A stretch of 64,000 nt of DNA from Phragmites australis. Lineage: Eukaryota; Streptophyta; Magnoliopsida; Poales; Poaceae. A program made the position numbers and the translations under genes. The notes under the pieces are model-generated. The model was not told the DNA's origin and searched no databases. It saw only the letters and a list, made by a program, of their open reading frames with translations. Position 1 is the first letter of the stretch; the number at the start of each line of letters is the position of its first letter. The stretch is taken from NCBI RefSeq assembly GCF_958298935.1, contig NC_084937.1:20531568-20595567 (forward strand). Direction: 5' to 3'. Shown piece by piece: positions 1 to 12,458 of this stretch.

Positions 1-430
1 TAAGAACAAAGCTTCACACAAAACACAAAAACACAGCAGAAGAACGGAGCTCAATCCGAAAGATCCGTCTAAAATAGAACAAAAACTCAAAGAATTTAAA
101 AACCAAGCTTGAAGATCCAATCAAAGGTGGGTATCATGGTTGTAATCGAATACTAGGTTTCACAGCAAACTAATCCATAACTTATCCCCACATAAAGTTT
201 GGAACTTGAGAAAAAAGATTCAAAAATCAAAGATAAGGTCACCGGTTGAAGAAATTCTCGAAGTTGATGATCTAGAGGTAAGGGAGTTCAAGACCCATGA
301 GTATACACTTGTATGTGATTTTTAAGCCTCTAGCAACAAGAAGAATGACTTCATAAGGTGCTAAAAATTTAACCCAAAAATCAAAACGAAATATCGAAAA
401 CTTGCAAACTTGCAAGGGAACAAACAGAGA
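1..430 (-). repeat. 3' LTR fragment of the copia element
   Basis: Bases 1-430 match 7336-7770 closely, sharing long blocks such as GAAGATCCAATCAAAGGTGG at 111-130 and 7450-7469. This is the R/U5-side part of the LTR in sense orientation. The match stops near 430. The last part of the LTR lies before the window start. Confidence 0.75.
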
Positions 431-1467
431 AAAACTAAATGACCTTTTACAAGTATATCACAAATCATTTGCGAGAGCTAGAATTATCAAAGGGCTCCGG
501 AAGGTAGAACGTAGAGCTCAAAATCGCATAGATGCTTAAAAAGAGACAGTGACATAAGAACATGAAGCTTGACAAGTTAAACCCGAAGAATTGGTTGGAG
601 CATTTAATTTCACATAGCTGAATCATTTTCAAAATGACCACCACATAAGCATCAACTCGTGCCGAGGCAATATAAGCATTAAGAACTAGCCAATTTTAAC
701 CTCAAATTAGGCAAATAAGTGTTCATGATAGTAGGCTTTGCAAACGTTCACATATGAAACCATGACTTAGATTGATCAAGTGATTAAAAAGAATTAAATA
801 GTTAGACACATTTCTTTGAATTTTATTTTATCCTCAAGTTGCCTCTTATCCAAGCAAAGTATCGTGCGACTGGGTACGGTAAACACTTTGAGCCTTCAAG
901 ACAACCGTATTGGATCATAATTTAGCACAAGAGACTTGATTTTTCATGATTATTCAATTCACACAAGCTATTAAAATGGTTACAAGATTAAGTTAAGTAG
1001 TGCCTTTGCGACACAAGGAACACATGTTTCCCCAAGGTTCTATCACGAGCTAAACATTTAACAAAGACAGAAAACATAGTGTAATATTCTCTAATCCACT
1101 GTCTTGAACCAAGAAGACCTAGAGCAAGATATTAATCAAACTAGCCTTAACACAAGCATTGACTAAGCCTAAGCAATTACGAATATGATGATCAAGAATG
1201 TAGCATTTCATAGCCTACATGATTCATAAAATTGGTAAATTTCATCTTAAGGAAAGCAAGCTTGCTTAAAATATATCATGTCAAAGCATCAAGAAGAGTC
1301 TAAAATTAAAAGATTGCTCCACACAACTACTTAACTTAGTCCAAATTCAAGTCTAGCAATCGAAAATGCTAAAGACATTCAAGTCAAACCTCAACTACTA
1401 TGATTATCTTACATAATAAAATGTAATGCAAATGCAACAAAAGTAATATAAAGTATGTACAAGGACA
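431..1467 (-). other. U3-position segment not matching the 5' LTR
   Basis: This stretch lies between the LTR-like block at 1-430 and the end of the RNase H domain, where the U3 part of the 3' LTR should be. By eye it does not align with 7780-8735. A purine-rich tract (complement of 1471-1479) sits at its inner edge, as a polypurine tract would. It may be a different LTR subtype, a spacer or a later insertion. I see no coding sequence in it. Confidence 0.4.
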
Positions 1468-1489
1468 ACTCTCCCTCACACAATGTCAT

Positions 1490-2910
1490 AGGGATGGCAC
1501 ACACCAAGCTCTTTCTCAAATAAGTAAATCTTGTAACATATAGAGGCTTGGTGAATATATCTGCTAGCCGGTGTTAGGTATCTATGTAGCTCAACTCAAT
1601 TTCTCCCTTCTCACTGTGGTCTCTTAGAAAGTAAAATCTCATATCTATGTGTTTGGTTCTAGAGTGTTGAACTGGGTTGTTAGCTAAGCTTATGGCACTG
1701 GTGTTGTCATACAAAAGTGGCACACTCCTGAAATTCAGTCTAAAATCCCTCAAAATAGCAACCATCCATAAAATTTATGAGCAACAGCTAGCAGTAGTTG
1801 CATATTCAGCTTCAATAGTAGACTGCACAACACTAGACTGTTTGCGAGAAGACCAACACATAATAGAAGTATCCAATAAATGACAAGTACCAGCGGTATT
1901 TTTCATGTCAATTCTACAACCAGCAAAACCTCGAAGAGAAAGCGAAGAGGAAGTAGAAAACCAAAACCCATACTTAAGAGTGTGCTTGAGGTATCTCAGA
2001 ATACGTTTCACTGCTTGGCGGTGAGGCGTCCTCGGTGAAGCCTAGAAGCGAGCACACAAACAAATGACAAAGTGGATGTCGGGTCTTGTCGCCATCAAGT
2101 ATAGGAGAAAGCCGATTATGCTCTTTTACTCCCTCTGGTCCACCTCATCGCCATCTTCATCTGGATCGAGCATTGTTGAGGTAGGCACCAGTGTCACCAA
2201 AGGTTTCGCATCACTCATGTCGAACTTCTTCATCAAATCCTTGGTGTACTTTATCTGGTGGACGAATGTACCTTGCTTGTATTGCTTAATTTGCAGCCCA
2301 AGGAAGAAGTTGAGCTTGCCCATCATCGATATCTTGAACTCCATGCTCATAGTTTCTGTAAACTTAGCCATAAGTGCATGAGAAGAGTCAAAAAATAATA
2401 TCATCCACATATATCTGAACAAATAAGAAATCATTGCCATGCCTAAGAGTGAACAAAATTTTATCAGCTGACCCCATCACATGCCCATACTCTAGCAAGA
2501 AAGACCTAAGCCTATCATACCAAGCTCTTAGTGCCTTCTTAAGCTTATACAAAGCCTTTCTAAGCTTGTAAACTCTATATGGATATTTGGGGTGCTCAAA
2601 GCCTAGGGGTTACCTAATATAGACTTCTTTCTGAATGAAATCATTTAGAAAAGCACTTTTAATATCCATTTGATATAACTTGAAACCCTTAGATGCCGCG
2701 AATGCAAGAAAGATCCTAATAGCTTCTAGCTTAACAACGGGTGCAAAGGTATCACCAAAGTCTATCCTCTCAACCTGAGTGAAACCCTGAGCGACTAGTC
2801 TAGCCTTGTTTCTCATTATAGATCCATCCTCTCCCTGTTTGTTTTTGAAAACCCATTTGGTTTCTATGGTGTGAACAATAGGGGTGACTCTACAAGAACC
2901 CAAACTTGAT
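1490..2910 (-). pseudogene. Copia reverse transcriptase and RNase H (broken)
   Basis: The RT fingers are at 2610-2903 (TKWVFKNKQGEDGSIMRNKA, RLVAQGFTQ, YQMDIKSAFLN). The YVDD-equivalent region is at 2126-2440, where YMWMILFFDS stands in place of a clean YVDDI, so the catalytic site is lost in this frame. RNase H continues at 1775-2011 (MKRILRYLKHT, SSRKQSSVVQSTIEAEY) and 1574-1765 (YDNTSAISLANNP, RTKHIDMRFYFLRD). Order and motifs are typical of copia. The domains sit in different frames or behind stops. Confidence 0.8.
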
Positions 2911-3163
2911 TTCTCTTAAAGTTTTCAAGCTTTTCATGCATGGCATTGACCAACTCGAATCAGATAAAGCATGTCTAACATCATAGGGCTCTAAAGAAGC
3001 AACAAATATAGAATCAATAAAATGAGCATGAGAAACAAATTTGGACCTCATTACCCTCCCATTAATGTCACCGATGATCATTTCTGGAGGGTGTCGCCGC
3101 TGAATGTGTTGAGGGGCCTCACGCTGTGAGTGTACCTCCCCCTCAAACATCGCTGGTGCAGGC

Positions 3164-4372
3164 TCAAAAACATCTAAAGTGGAAGTAGAGGCTGCAGGAC
3201 CCTCTGCTCGAGTAGAAGAAGCAAGAGCCAGCTCTGGAGTAGATGTGGTCGAGGGAAAGTAGTGGATTATCCTCGTCATCACCAAGAGCTAGAAGGTCGC
3301 CATCTACAAAGATGCTCTCGCTCATCTCCTGATCACCTGCACACTCAGGGACAGAACTAGCACATGTGGTTGACTCATCAAAAGTCACATCACAGAATTT
3401 CATGATGGTGTTAGTGTCAAGATTGTAAACTCTGTAAGCATGACTATAAAAAGAATACCTTAAGAAAATACCATCGGAAGAACACGACTCGAATTTATCA
3501 AGATTGCCATGCTTTAGGATGAAGCATCGGCACCCAAAAACTCTCAAATATGAAACCTTTGGCTTCCTCTCAAAGCGTAACTCATAAGAAGTCAAATTCA
3601 AGATCGAGCGCAAGAAAATCTGATTTGAGATATAGCACACTGTGCTAATGGCCTTATCTCAAAACTTTCTAGGAGTCCTATACTCATCGAGCATCGTCCT
3701 AGCCATCTAAACCAAAGTCTTGTTCTTTCTCTCAACCACGCCATTCTGTTGAGGAATGCATGGGGCAGAAAATTGATGCTCATTGCCATGCTCAAGACAA
3801 AAAGTATCAAAGAGATAGTTCTTGAACTCGGTGTCATTATCACTGCGAATTGCTTTCAATGCACTATGAAGTTTTTTGAACAATCTCAAAGCTAAGCTTC
3901 GAAAGTGTGAGAACACTTCATCCTTGCTCATAAGAAAAAAGACCCAAGAGTAGCGAAGCAAATCATCAATAATGACAAGAACATACCATTTTCCACCCAC
4001 CGAACGAACTCGAGAAGGACCAACAGTGTCCATACCTTTTGCGAAGGATCTGTGCCTACTCTACTTTCCTATCTAGGACTTCGATATACAAAATATATAC
4101 TACTGTGAAGCATAGATTGCTGTCAACAGAGAATTTTCTTATTATTTAGGTATATGAAGAAGTTCTCCTGGTCGTTCTATCTTCACCAGATTGATTGGTG
4201 GGTGGGAGACAACAACCATCTTACTATAACGACAAGGAGCACAAATAAAATTCTTCTCAACTTGAGTTTGAGCAGTCCTCGGATCAAGCCTAGGGCACTC
4301 AAACGAGTAAGCAAATCAAAGCTCATATGCCCTAGTCTCATATGCCACATCCAAAGCTCAGAAGAAGGTTAA
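3164..4372 (-). pseudogene. Copia integrase (broken)
   Basis: Integrase inserts the element cDNA into chromosomes. A GAG-pre-integrase block is visible near 4260-4350 (RLGHMSFDLLTRLSALGL). The catalytic core is at 3707-4033 (start MDTVGPSRVRSVGGKWYVLV), with the second Asp in IRSDNDTEF and the Glu in PQQNGVVERKNKT. The C-terminal part follows in another frame at 3164-3640 (FGCRCFILKHGNLDKFES, then SDGIFLRYS). At least two frame breaks separate these parts. Confidence 0.8.
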
Positions 4373-4599
4373 ACAATCAAACAACGAGAAGAACCAAGAG
4401 ACTTAGAAAAATCGGTTCTAAAAACTCTCTCAACTTGAGAAATCTTGCAAATCAAAACGCCAAAAGAATCGAGAACTCAAGAAGTATCGCGTTTGAAATG
4501 TACTTTCAAGTCCTCATCCAACAACTGAGATACAAAGAGAATGTTCCCAGATGCTCCACCAAAGCTACATCCTTGAGAGTGAAACCCTCGTTCAATCTT

Positions 4600-4790
4600 A
4601 CCATACTTTGGTTTTCACTATTCCTTTTCGATCATCCCCGAATATGATGTACTCGTGTCGCTTCACAGGGATGAGACTGGAGAACCATGATGAATCTCTA
4701 GTCATGTGGCGCGAACAACCGAAGTCAATGAGCCACTTGTTCTTCAAGCCTCCATCTACCACCTACAAATTAGAAGAATAATATAGGCTC
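4600..4790 (-). pseudogene. Copia aspartic protease remnant
   Basis: The minus strand encodes WLIDFGCSRHMTRDSSWF, the active-site block of copia proteases, usually written WLxDSGCSxHMTG. The central residue is Phe instead of Ser/Thr, which would break the D-S/T-G catalytic triad. The block is followed by F-G-D-D, as in the family. It lies between gag and integrase, as expected. The surrounding frame is not open over the full domain. Confidence 0.65.
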
Positions 4791-5317
4791 AGTATTGGGG
4801 TTAGTCAAAAACCTCTTGGGAATCCAGTATTGGGTCATCCGTCCTGAAGTAGTAAAAACAGATGCAGGTAAAATAGGTCTAGTACGCTGAGGGTGAGTAC
4901 CACGATGAGGAAAACATAGTCTGCCAAAGCGCTGGGACTCAAAGCCTCTTACACATGGATCAAAACCATATGAGTCATAATAAAATTCACGTTGGGAAAC
5001 ACCTCTAGGAAGAGATTGAAAAGTGCTAAGGACTCATGAGTGGAAGCAAAGAAAAAGCTCATGTACACCAACAAAAAGGTGGTACATGTCCCAAGTGCTC
5101 CATTCCCACTCATGCCGCTCATCTCTTCTACGGCGAAAGAAAAATCAACCAAGTGACCCTCTCTCTAGCAGTAGGTGCAGTGGTAGCGTCTCTCGAGAAC
5201 TCATCCACCGGTCACTCGGCGCTCTCTCACAGGCTCTCTCATCTTACGTTGTGGAGCTCTCTTGGGTTGTGGTGGGAGTTTCTTCTTTGTGGGTTGAGGA
5301 ATGTGTTTCTTGATGGG

Positions 5318-7179
5318 TTATGGTGAGATATTGATTTTAGACTTCTTAGCTTCTAGGGTAGTAGATGTTGTGAACACAGTCTTACTCTCCCCACTGTAAG
5401 CCAGCATCTCAAAACCCAACCCAAGAGCCAAACTCGCCTTGTCAGCACACATCTTGGTCTTGACTAAGATCAAATTCATTTTCCCTTTTCCCTCTAAGCA
5501 CTTCTCCATCAGAAAAAGGAGGTACTCATTCTCAGTCAAAAGCTTTTAAACTTGCCCTCTAACCTAGCTGAGTTTGTCCTAAAAGATGGTGTATGTGGAA
5601 TTATTTAGCTCCACATCCTTAGAACTCCCAACACTCTCCAATCTAGACTCTAGCTCCTTTAGGTGCTTGTCTTTCAGTTCAACATCCTTTGCAAGCAAAG
5701 GGCAATTCTTACAAGCACCTAAGAGAGTAGACCTAGACTCCTCCTCAAGGCCTCTTCTCAGCACTCTCAAGCCGACTAGTGACTTGAACATGCATATTAT
5801 AAAGCTCGAGAAGTTTAGCCATGACAATCAAGCAACTCTCACACTCCTCAATATCGAGCCTAGACCTCAGCAATACAAGTTCAGTAGAGACAGACTCATA
5901 CTTATACCTAAGATCCTTTAACTCATGTACAGCTTTCTTAAGTAACCTATCATAGCTAACAAGAGCATCATTTAAGGTATCGACTTAGATGGAAAGCTGG
6001 TAGTAGGAAGGCAACACCTCGGAAGGATCCAGCTCAGGATCACTGTCGTCGTTATTGTCGTCCACCATGAATCAGAGGCCGATGAAGTCCTTGGCCTTCT
6101 TCTTGTTCTTTGCTTGCGGTTTATCCTCCTTTGAGTTCTCTTACTCGCTGAAAGATGTGTCGATGTCGCTGAGAGCCGCCACATATGCCCTATAAGCCGC
6201 TTTGGCAGCCTTCTTGGCCATCTTATCACGGTTCTTCTTGAGAAGAACTTCTTGTTCTTCTTCTTATGCTTGTTGTAGTCGTGGTCGACATTCTCCCTCT
6301 TTTTGAGCTTGGGGTAGTCCGCCTTGAAGTGGGTAGTATCACCACACTCAAAGCAGGCACGAGAACTACCCTTCATCCGTTCTCAACGATTGTTGTAGAA
6401 GAGGGTGAACTTTTTCACAATCAACGCAAGATCCTCATCATCCAACGCGTCCATATGCTCCTCTATGGCAAAAATCAAGGAAGATAAAGGAAATCTACTC
6501 GATGAAGTGTTAGCACAAGGAAAGCCAGTTACAGATTGATTGCCACCACCAGATTCGAAAACAACATCATATTCTGAGACAGAGCATTTCTGAGACTGAT
6601 CCGAGCCACCTTGGCTATCTTGGTGGACTTTAGCTTGCTGAAGAGCTCATCACAAGTCAACATATCGTAACTTAAAGACTCTTCAATCACTTCCCATATG
6701 CTACAATCTAGAGCATAGAGAAGCTTGATTGCTCTCTCATGATCAGAATAGGGCAAAACACTAGTTGATTGAAGATTGCTAACAATCTCATCAAAACGAG
6801 CAAATATTGCATCCAAAGACTCTCTGGTGCCTTGTACAAATATTTGGTATTATTAGTTGTATGTGCTTTGGCATCTGGCCTTAATCTGATTAGTGCTTTC
6901 ATGAAAGACACCCAGAGTATTCCAGATATCCCGGGCAGTATGGTGATGCTGAATCCTGTCAAACTTATTCCAACTTAGGCTAGTGAACAAAATATTTCTG
7001 GTCTTATTGTTGGCCTCATACTGTTTGATTTGAACCTGAGTTGTGCGAGCAACAGGGATCTCGTACTTGAAATCAACTACTTCCCATATTGCACTTACTT
7101 GGCTTAGAAAATAGCCTCGCACCTTCTAGTACGAAAAATCACGACCATTAAACAACAAAATCTTTCCACTTCTCTCCAT
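5318..7179 (-). pseudogene. gag: Copia gag region (broken)
   Basis: Gag packages the element RNA into virus-like particles. The likely start is the ATG at 7179-7177 (MERSGKILLFNGRDFSY), stopped by TAG at 7128-7126 where this family usually has tryptophan. The frame then reopens as a UBN2-type gag: 6853-7122 (ending in the WNTLGVFHEST region) and 6529-6816. The zinc knuckle is at 5972-6376: CFECGDTTHFKADY has the first three ligands (C, C, H) but Tyr where the final Cys should be. Downstream, 5318-5827 encodes a Glu/Lys/Leu-rich coiled-coil stretch with a CKNC motif, typical of this gag type. Several frameshifts separate these blocks. Confidence 0.75.
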
Positions 7180-7227
7180 GTCATCTACGGATCACAAAGC
7201 CAGTTAAGATCAACAAGTGATCAAACC

Positions 7228-7240
7228 GGCTCTGATACCA
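7228..7240 (-). promoter_or_regulatory. Primer-binding site (initiator tRNA-Met type)
   Basis: The minus strand reads TGGTATCAGAGCC, the standard complement of the 3' end of plant initiator tRNA-Met. It sits two bases inside the 5' LTR and sets the orientation of the element. It is a primer site, not a tRNA gene. Confidence 0.9.
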
Positions 7241-7242
7241 AT

Positions 7243-8735
7243 TGTAGGATTGAGAATGATAACTAGAGAGAGGTGAATAGACATCTCAACAAATTTCTTT
7301 CGAAATAGATGGCCTTCTCCTATTTTTCACCCAACACACCTCAAGAAGAAAGCGCAACACAAAACACAGAAATACAGCGGAAACACAGAGCTCAACCCGG
7401 AAGATCCGTCTAGAATAGAATAAAAACTCAAAGAATTCAAAAACTAAACTTGAAGATCCAATCAAAGGTGGGTCTCATGGTTAGAATTGAACACTAGGTT
7501 CTACAGCAAACCAATTCATAACTCATACTCACATGAAGTTTGGAGCTTGAGAAGAAAAACTAAAATTTTTAAGATAAGGTCACCGGTTGAAGAAATTCTC
7601 CAAGTTAATAATCTAGATGCAAGAGAGTTCAAGACTCATGAGTATACACTCGTATGTGATTTTTATGCTTATAGTAACAAGAGGAATGACTTCACAAGGT
7701 GCTAAAAATTCAACCCAAAAACCAAAACGAAAATCACACGAAACACTGAAAACTTGCAAAAGAACAAATGGAGGGAAACTAGGAGGAGTGGAATTCAAGC
7801 ATATGTAAACAAAATAAACTTCATTATTTAGAGAGGTCAGTCCTATTTTAGACGGATTATAAATATTTTTCACTCAAAATTCTCACATAATACATAGGCT
7901 AAACACTACCCTTCATCTTCTCTAAAATCCTAGCACTAGGCTCTCAAATGAGTGGTACAATAGGCTCAAGTGGCTGGTTCATCCTCTTCCATAGCTCTAC
8001 CCCTCTATTTATAAGCCTAAAAACTTGACTCCTAAATTTTTTCAACTTTTTTTTCCAAAATATTTATATCTTGTAGTACATTTTTACCTACCACCGAGAG
8101 TATTTTGATCATTTTCTTTTCCATCCATCGGACGGCTACGTCGCCTTCACGACTTACCTTGGCCTCGACGCAAGATTTCTCGATGGTGCCACGTACCCCT
8201 CTAGTCCTCACACTATTTTGAGGCCAAACCACGAAACCCTCTACACGCTTCTCAAAGTGTGACTCGCCACTTGCTTATACCTTAAGCAAGCGTTCTGATA
8301 TCGACACATGTACTTCGTGTTACGATTCTGACCGCCGACAAGTCTCTCTCGCTCCCAATCCATCAGGCCACCTTGTCACTTGTACCGGCATTCCTTTCGC
8401 TTGACTTTGTCAACACATCGTTTTCATCCTCATTTCAGCTTTGCTTGATCTTCACGTGTATAACTAGGATCGCTCTTGACTCCATCTGGGCTCCTTGATT
8501 GTCCAGCATCGAGCACCCACTTAGCCCCGATCACCCACTGTTGACCAACAACTTGTATTTATCATCTGCATACCATGAGACAAGCAAACACATTTCTTCA
8601 ACTCTAACTCTAGTTAGTTCATAACCAAAATGCTCAAATCAAGCTTAAGCAATCTAAAACTTGACAAATCAAATCGACAATCTTGTGAATCACTCATCAT
8701 ATATAAATCAAAGCATATTTCAACTTAGTTTCTTA
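7243..8735 (-). repeat. 5' LTR of the copia element
   Basis: The LTR directly follows the primer-binding site and begins on the plus strand with TGTAGGATTGAG, that is, it ends in ...CTACA in sense. Its whole length aligns by eye with the solo LTR at 56863-58171, including a shared block near 8330-8600 against 57700-57960. This fixes it as a complete LTR. A sense TATA box (TATAAATA) is the complement of 8006-8013. The outer end (8733-8760) is uncertain by about 25 bases because the terminal dinucleotide has decayed. Confidence 0.75.
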
Positions 8736-11700
8736 AGGAAAAATACATCTAGGGTGTTAGGAATTTATGGAGAATTCTTGTAGGATGCTTGTAAGAGGCA
8801 TCTTGTGAGCACATCCAAACAATAAAGATTTAGTTTTGCAAGTTGATGTGTTAGTAATCTTGTCCCTCTTTCATTGTTCATGTTATTGCATGTCTAGTTT
8901 TTGATTTTCGATTGATTTCATGATTCAATGAGTTTCATCTTGGTTTGATCAAAATCTTGCCAGGACATTAAGTGATTAACCTGAAAAGTTTATTGGTTAA
9001 TTCCTTATAGATTTTGCTTAATCATACAATTAGGAATTGATCAACTTTTGTCATGATTTGATGCAGCCTGCTTGTGAAGGTTATAAATCTTAATATATAT
9101 ATTCGATTGACTGATTCTTATTAAAAATGGTGTGGACTTTTGTCTAGTTTGTTCTATTCAAATTTTAGGTCTATTAGAGATACAGATTGAGATCTACATT
9201 GTTTTTATAATGTGTCTACAATTTGTTTTGAGTGAAATTCCGATATTACGTTAGAATTTTTTATTAGAGTAAATTATTAATCATTAAAATTTGATTTTAG
9301 CTTCCACAATTATTCACCTGCTTTATTAGTACATAATGGATCCTACGAGTCACAACTTTGTGCTTTATCTAAAAAGGCCTTTGTGAAGATCATCTCTCCA
9401 TGCTACAGGTACTAACTTTCAATGTACCTTGAAAAAGTATCGACGCTCTTTCCCAAGAAATTCGCGCAAACCCTTCCTTGGAAGTAAAATTCACAAGAAG
9501 TCCAAACCACACACAACCATCAGCCACGCAAAATCACCGAAAAAGTAGTCACTTTTAGACCACCTGTCACGCACGGAAGACAGGGGCGTCATACCTCATG
9601 CCGCACTCTATTCGATCACGATTCACGACGAAAAGGCAAAAAGGAAAAAAGCCATCACATGGTGACAAATCTACACGCCGAAATCGGCCGAACACCTACC
9701 TTCGCAGCGCCCTCAAATCCAAGAGCCCTTAATCGCCTAGCAAACCACCAGATCGCAGCGTCCCCCCCCTGATCGGTCCAAAGCGTCAAGGGACGAGACA
9801 AAACGGGGCCGGGGTCCCGGCAGCTTGGTCGACGGTCCGCACGTCGGCGTGCGCACACGCACGCACGGCACGGGGGTTGGGGAGGCGCTACGCGGAGGCA
9901 GAGCCCGGGATCCCAGGCTTGCAGCCTCTCCGGTCCAGGAGAGAGAACCTGTGCGGTAGGGGTAGCCGCAAGAGTTCACTAGCCAAATTTTGCGGGATAT
10001 TATCTCTATGGTATAAAATATAAGTTGATTCATGTATCCTCTTTTGCTTTATTATTATCTCATTTAATAATTTTTTTAAATTTAAATAATTTACTTATTT
10101 TTCTATTTATCATTGTCCTCAATCTCTCCATCTTGTTACCAGCTACGGATATAGAATATACTTTACTAAAATAAATAAATAAAATTAGAAGAGAAATTAA
10201 TGGATAATCTACTTCTCCTTTTTCGGATCCTATCTAAAATTAAACTACGACATTGCTCCTAACATATTCGTTTGGTGGTGCTTCTATGTCACATTAATAT
10301 CTTTATATCTTTAGTTTATGAATATTGCAGTGTCGAATATCTATGTTTTCGTTGCAACGTATAGCTACTTAGGTAGCTATATAAATCCTGAAGATTTGGG
10401 TGAAGTATCTGCAAAAACGAATGCAAATACGAGTTAGATTAGAGATTTAAGTGAGTATCCCATGTGTAGTTCTAGGTCACTATTTAATTATTTTTTTAAT
10501 TTAATTAGATAAGAGTAAATCCCCAATTCATTTTTTAGTTTTGGTTAGACTGATAAAAAAAAACGAAACTTGCATCATAGTTAGATGCACCGCAACACTT
10601 CATCTCGCAGTGACGCGGTTTGATTAATCTGCTAAGATTTAGCCACGGAGAACAATACGCATGGAATTGTATCCCACACACTTCGAACTCTTCGAGAGCC
10701 TGGCCTTGACAATGACAGACCGTTTTTCTCCGGACCTAATGTTCCGAGCTCGAAAATTTCCGCGTCTGCGACAATTAATCCACAGCGATTTGTTCATGTT
10801 GAGAAAACGATGCGCCTGACGCCTCCATCAGCGGAAGTAAAATATCACCTTTCGTTCGAGGTTGCTTGGGTTAAACCCAACCCATGGTGAGGTGTTGGAG
10901 ATGGTGACCGGAAGAAATTAGTGGAGGTGGCCTCCAAGTCACATTCAGGTTTCATCTTTCGTCCATGGAAGCCAACTGGTTCTTGGAATCTTGTTAGTTT
11001 GGAATGTCCAGTTCTAGAGCAATGACACACCGGGGGGGTTGGTTTGGCAGTTTCATTGCCACTTTTCCTGTTAGATGGGTCATCCCTGGAATGGGTCCAT
11101 TAGGGCAAATCGCAGCACCCTTTGTGTGCGTTTCACTCTATTTTAGCCCCTCTGCTGTTGATCTGGACTGGCATTTGTTTGCATTCTCTGGAGGAATGAA
11201 AGCTGTAATGTTAGGCGTCAGTCATGATTTATGCTTGGCAAAAGCTGCTTGATCTTCTCTTCATGCATTGGCAACAACAGTAAAACCTCGTTTTCAGAGG
11301 GAGGAAAAGGATTCCTATCATGGAGTAAAAACCGACAAATTTTCGCCATATGGGAAGGGACAGAGACTGATGAAAGCGACTAGAAAAAATAACAAGCAAA
11401 AGAAATACCTGTGGAAAGAGTCCACTCCAAAATAGGCGAGATACTGTTCTATTGAGAGGGAAAAAACCCCAGAAGTCATAATGTCAAATTTAATCGATGA
11501 CGAGAGTTTTTTGTTACTTTCAGACAAATGGATATTTCTTTGTTTTTGTCAAAGCAAAACCCAGTAGGAACGTCCAAGGTTCTCAGCATTTCGACTTTTT
11601 TGGGGAGAAAACATCAACTTTTCATATTATGCGTAGAATGCAGTTCAACACAACTACAATTGTTTTTTGTGGAAGAAAACATCAATTTTTCATAGTGTGC

Positions 11701-12442
11701 GTAGAATGCAGTTCAGCTACAGTTTTGCGCCGAATTAAGCCGATGCCAAGTCAACACCATCAGCTATTATACGTGTGCCCAAAAACGCCAACCATTGAAG
11801 AGCACGACTACAATCAATTGGAATCGCTCGACCGCTAACACCAACAGTTAACACACCTACTAATTCTTCTGCCAAAAAAAGATTAGTACAACCGAAACAT
11901 CTAATCATTTCCGAATCGTCACATTCATGTTGCAACAGATTTCAGCCCACTTAATTCGGCCATGATCGATGTGATTTCAAGGAAAATAAGATATTTGGAT
12001 GGCGCACGGCTAGTCCACTCGCAAATCTTTTCGCGCTATTTGTCGCTCATGGCAATGGAGTACAGTGGCAGCCTCTGTCTGCCGGCCTCACTCACCAAAC
12101 ACTTAACTAAGTTCAGCTCAGCTCAGCTCGAAGCAAAACAAAAGGAGGAACCTGGATTTCAGTGGCCGCGGTTGTTGTTGGCTCAGATCGTCAGATAGTA
12201 CCTGTACCAGAAATGGATGGTGAGAACAAGGTTTTCAAGGGCCACGAGGGTTGGCCGTCGCAAAAGAAGGTACGAATGGCACGTAGCAGCAGCAGCTCTA
12301 AGATACGATCTAGCTAAGCTCGCACGAGGCAGCTGCTGCTTTGTGTCTTTTTCCAGTTGGCAATGCGCATTGTGCACAAGTGAAGAGGGCCCTTTGGAGA
12401 GCAACGATGCTAAGCAAACATGTGGAGGATCCGAATGTAACA
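8736..12442. other. Intergenic stretch without a recognisable gene
   Basis: 8736-9640 is AT-rich and featureless to me. 9650-9960 is a GC-rich patch whose minus-strand frames are open for up to 98 codons but show no domain I know. 10000-10560 is AT-rich. 10600-12440 has mixed composition with short open frames. An imperfect tandem duplication is at 11606-11733. No element ends or duplications were found, except that the left copy of the LINE target duplication closes this stretch. Confidence 0.5.
11606..11733. repeat. Imperfect two-copy tandem repeat
   Basis: Two adjacent copies of a unit of about 68 bases share GAAAACATCAA.TTTTCATA and GCGTAGAATGCAGTTCA. They are diverged by several substitutions. 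No coding role is evident. Confidence 0.6.
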
Positions 12443-12458
12443 ATCACATACAAATACT
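12443..12458. repeat. Target-site duplication of the first LINE (left copy)
   Basis: ATCACATACAAATACT, identical to 15505-15520. Length and exactness fit target-primed reverse transcription of a LINE. Confidence 0.9.

Larger units (their letters stand above)
1..8735 (-). mobile_element. Decayed Ty1/copia retrotransposon, SIRE/Maximus type
   Basis: A copia element read from high to low coordinates. In order it shows a 5' LTR (7243-8735), a primer-binding site (7228-7240), gag with a degenerate zinc knuckle, protease, GAG-pre-integrase, integrase, reverse transcriptase and RNase H (ending near 1490), a purine-rich tract near 1471-1479, and LTR-like sequence down to base 1. The order protease-integrase-RT is diagnostic of Ty1/copia. 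Every domain is broken by stops and frameshifts, so the copy cannot be autonomous. The low-coordinate end lies outside the window, so its target duplication cannot be checked. The SIRE/Maximus label rests on long LTRs, gag type and the tRNA-iMet primer; another copia lineage is possible. Confidence 0.85.

Noticed and set aside
7228..7240. tRNA-Met similarity
   Set aside because: Only 12-13 bases match, exactly at the inner border of an LTR: a primer-binding site and not a tRNA gene.
9655..10033. Two overlapping minus-strand frames as a small gene
   Set aside because: The frames conflict with each other, are Arg/Pro-rich and lack any recognisable motif.
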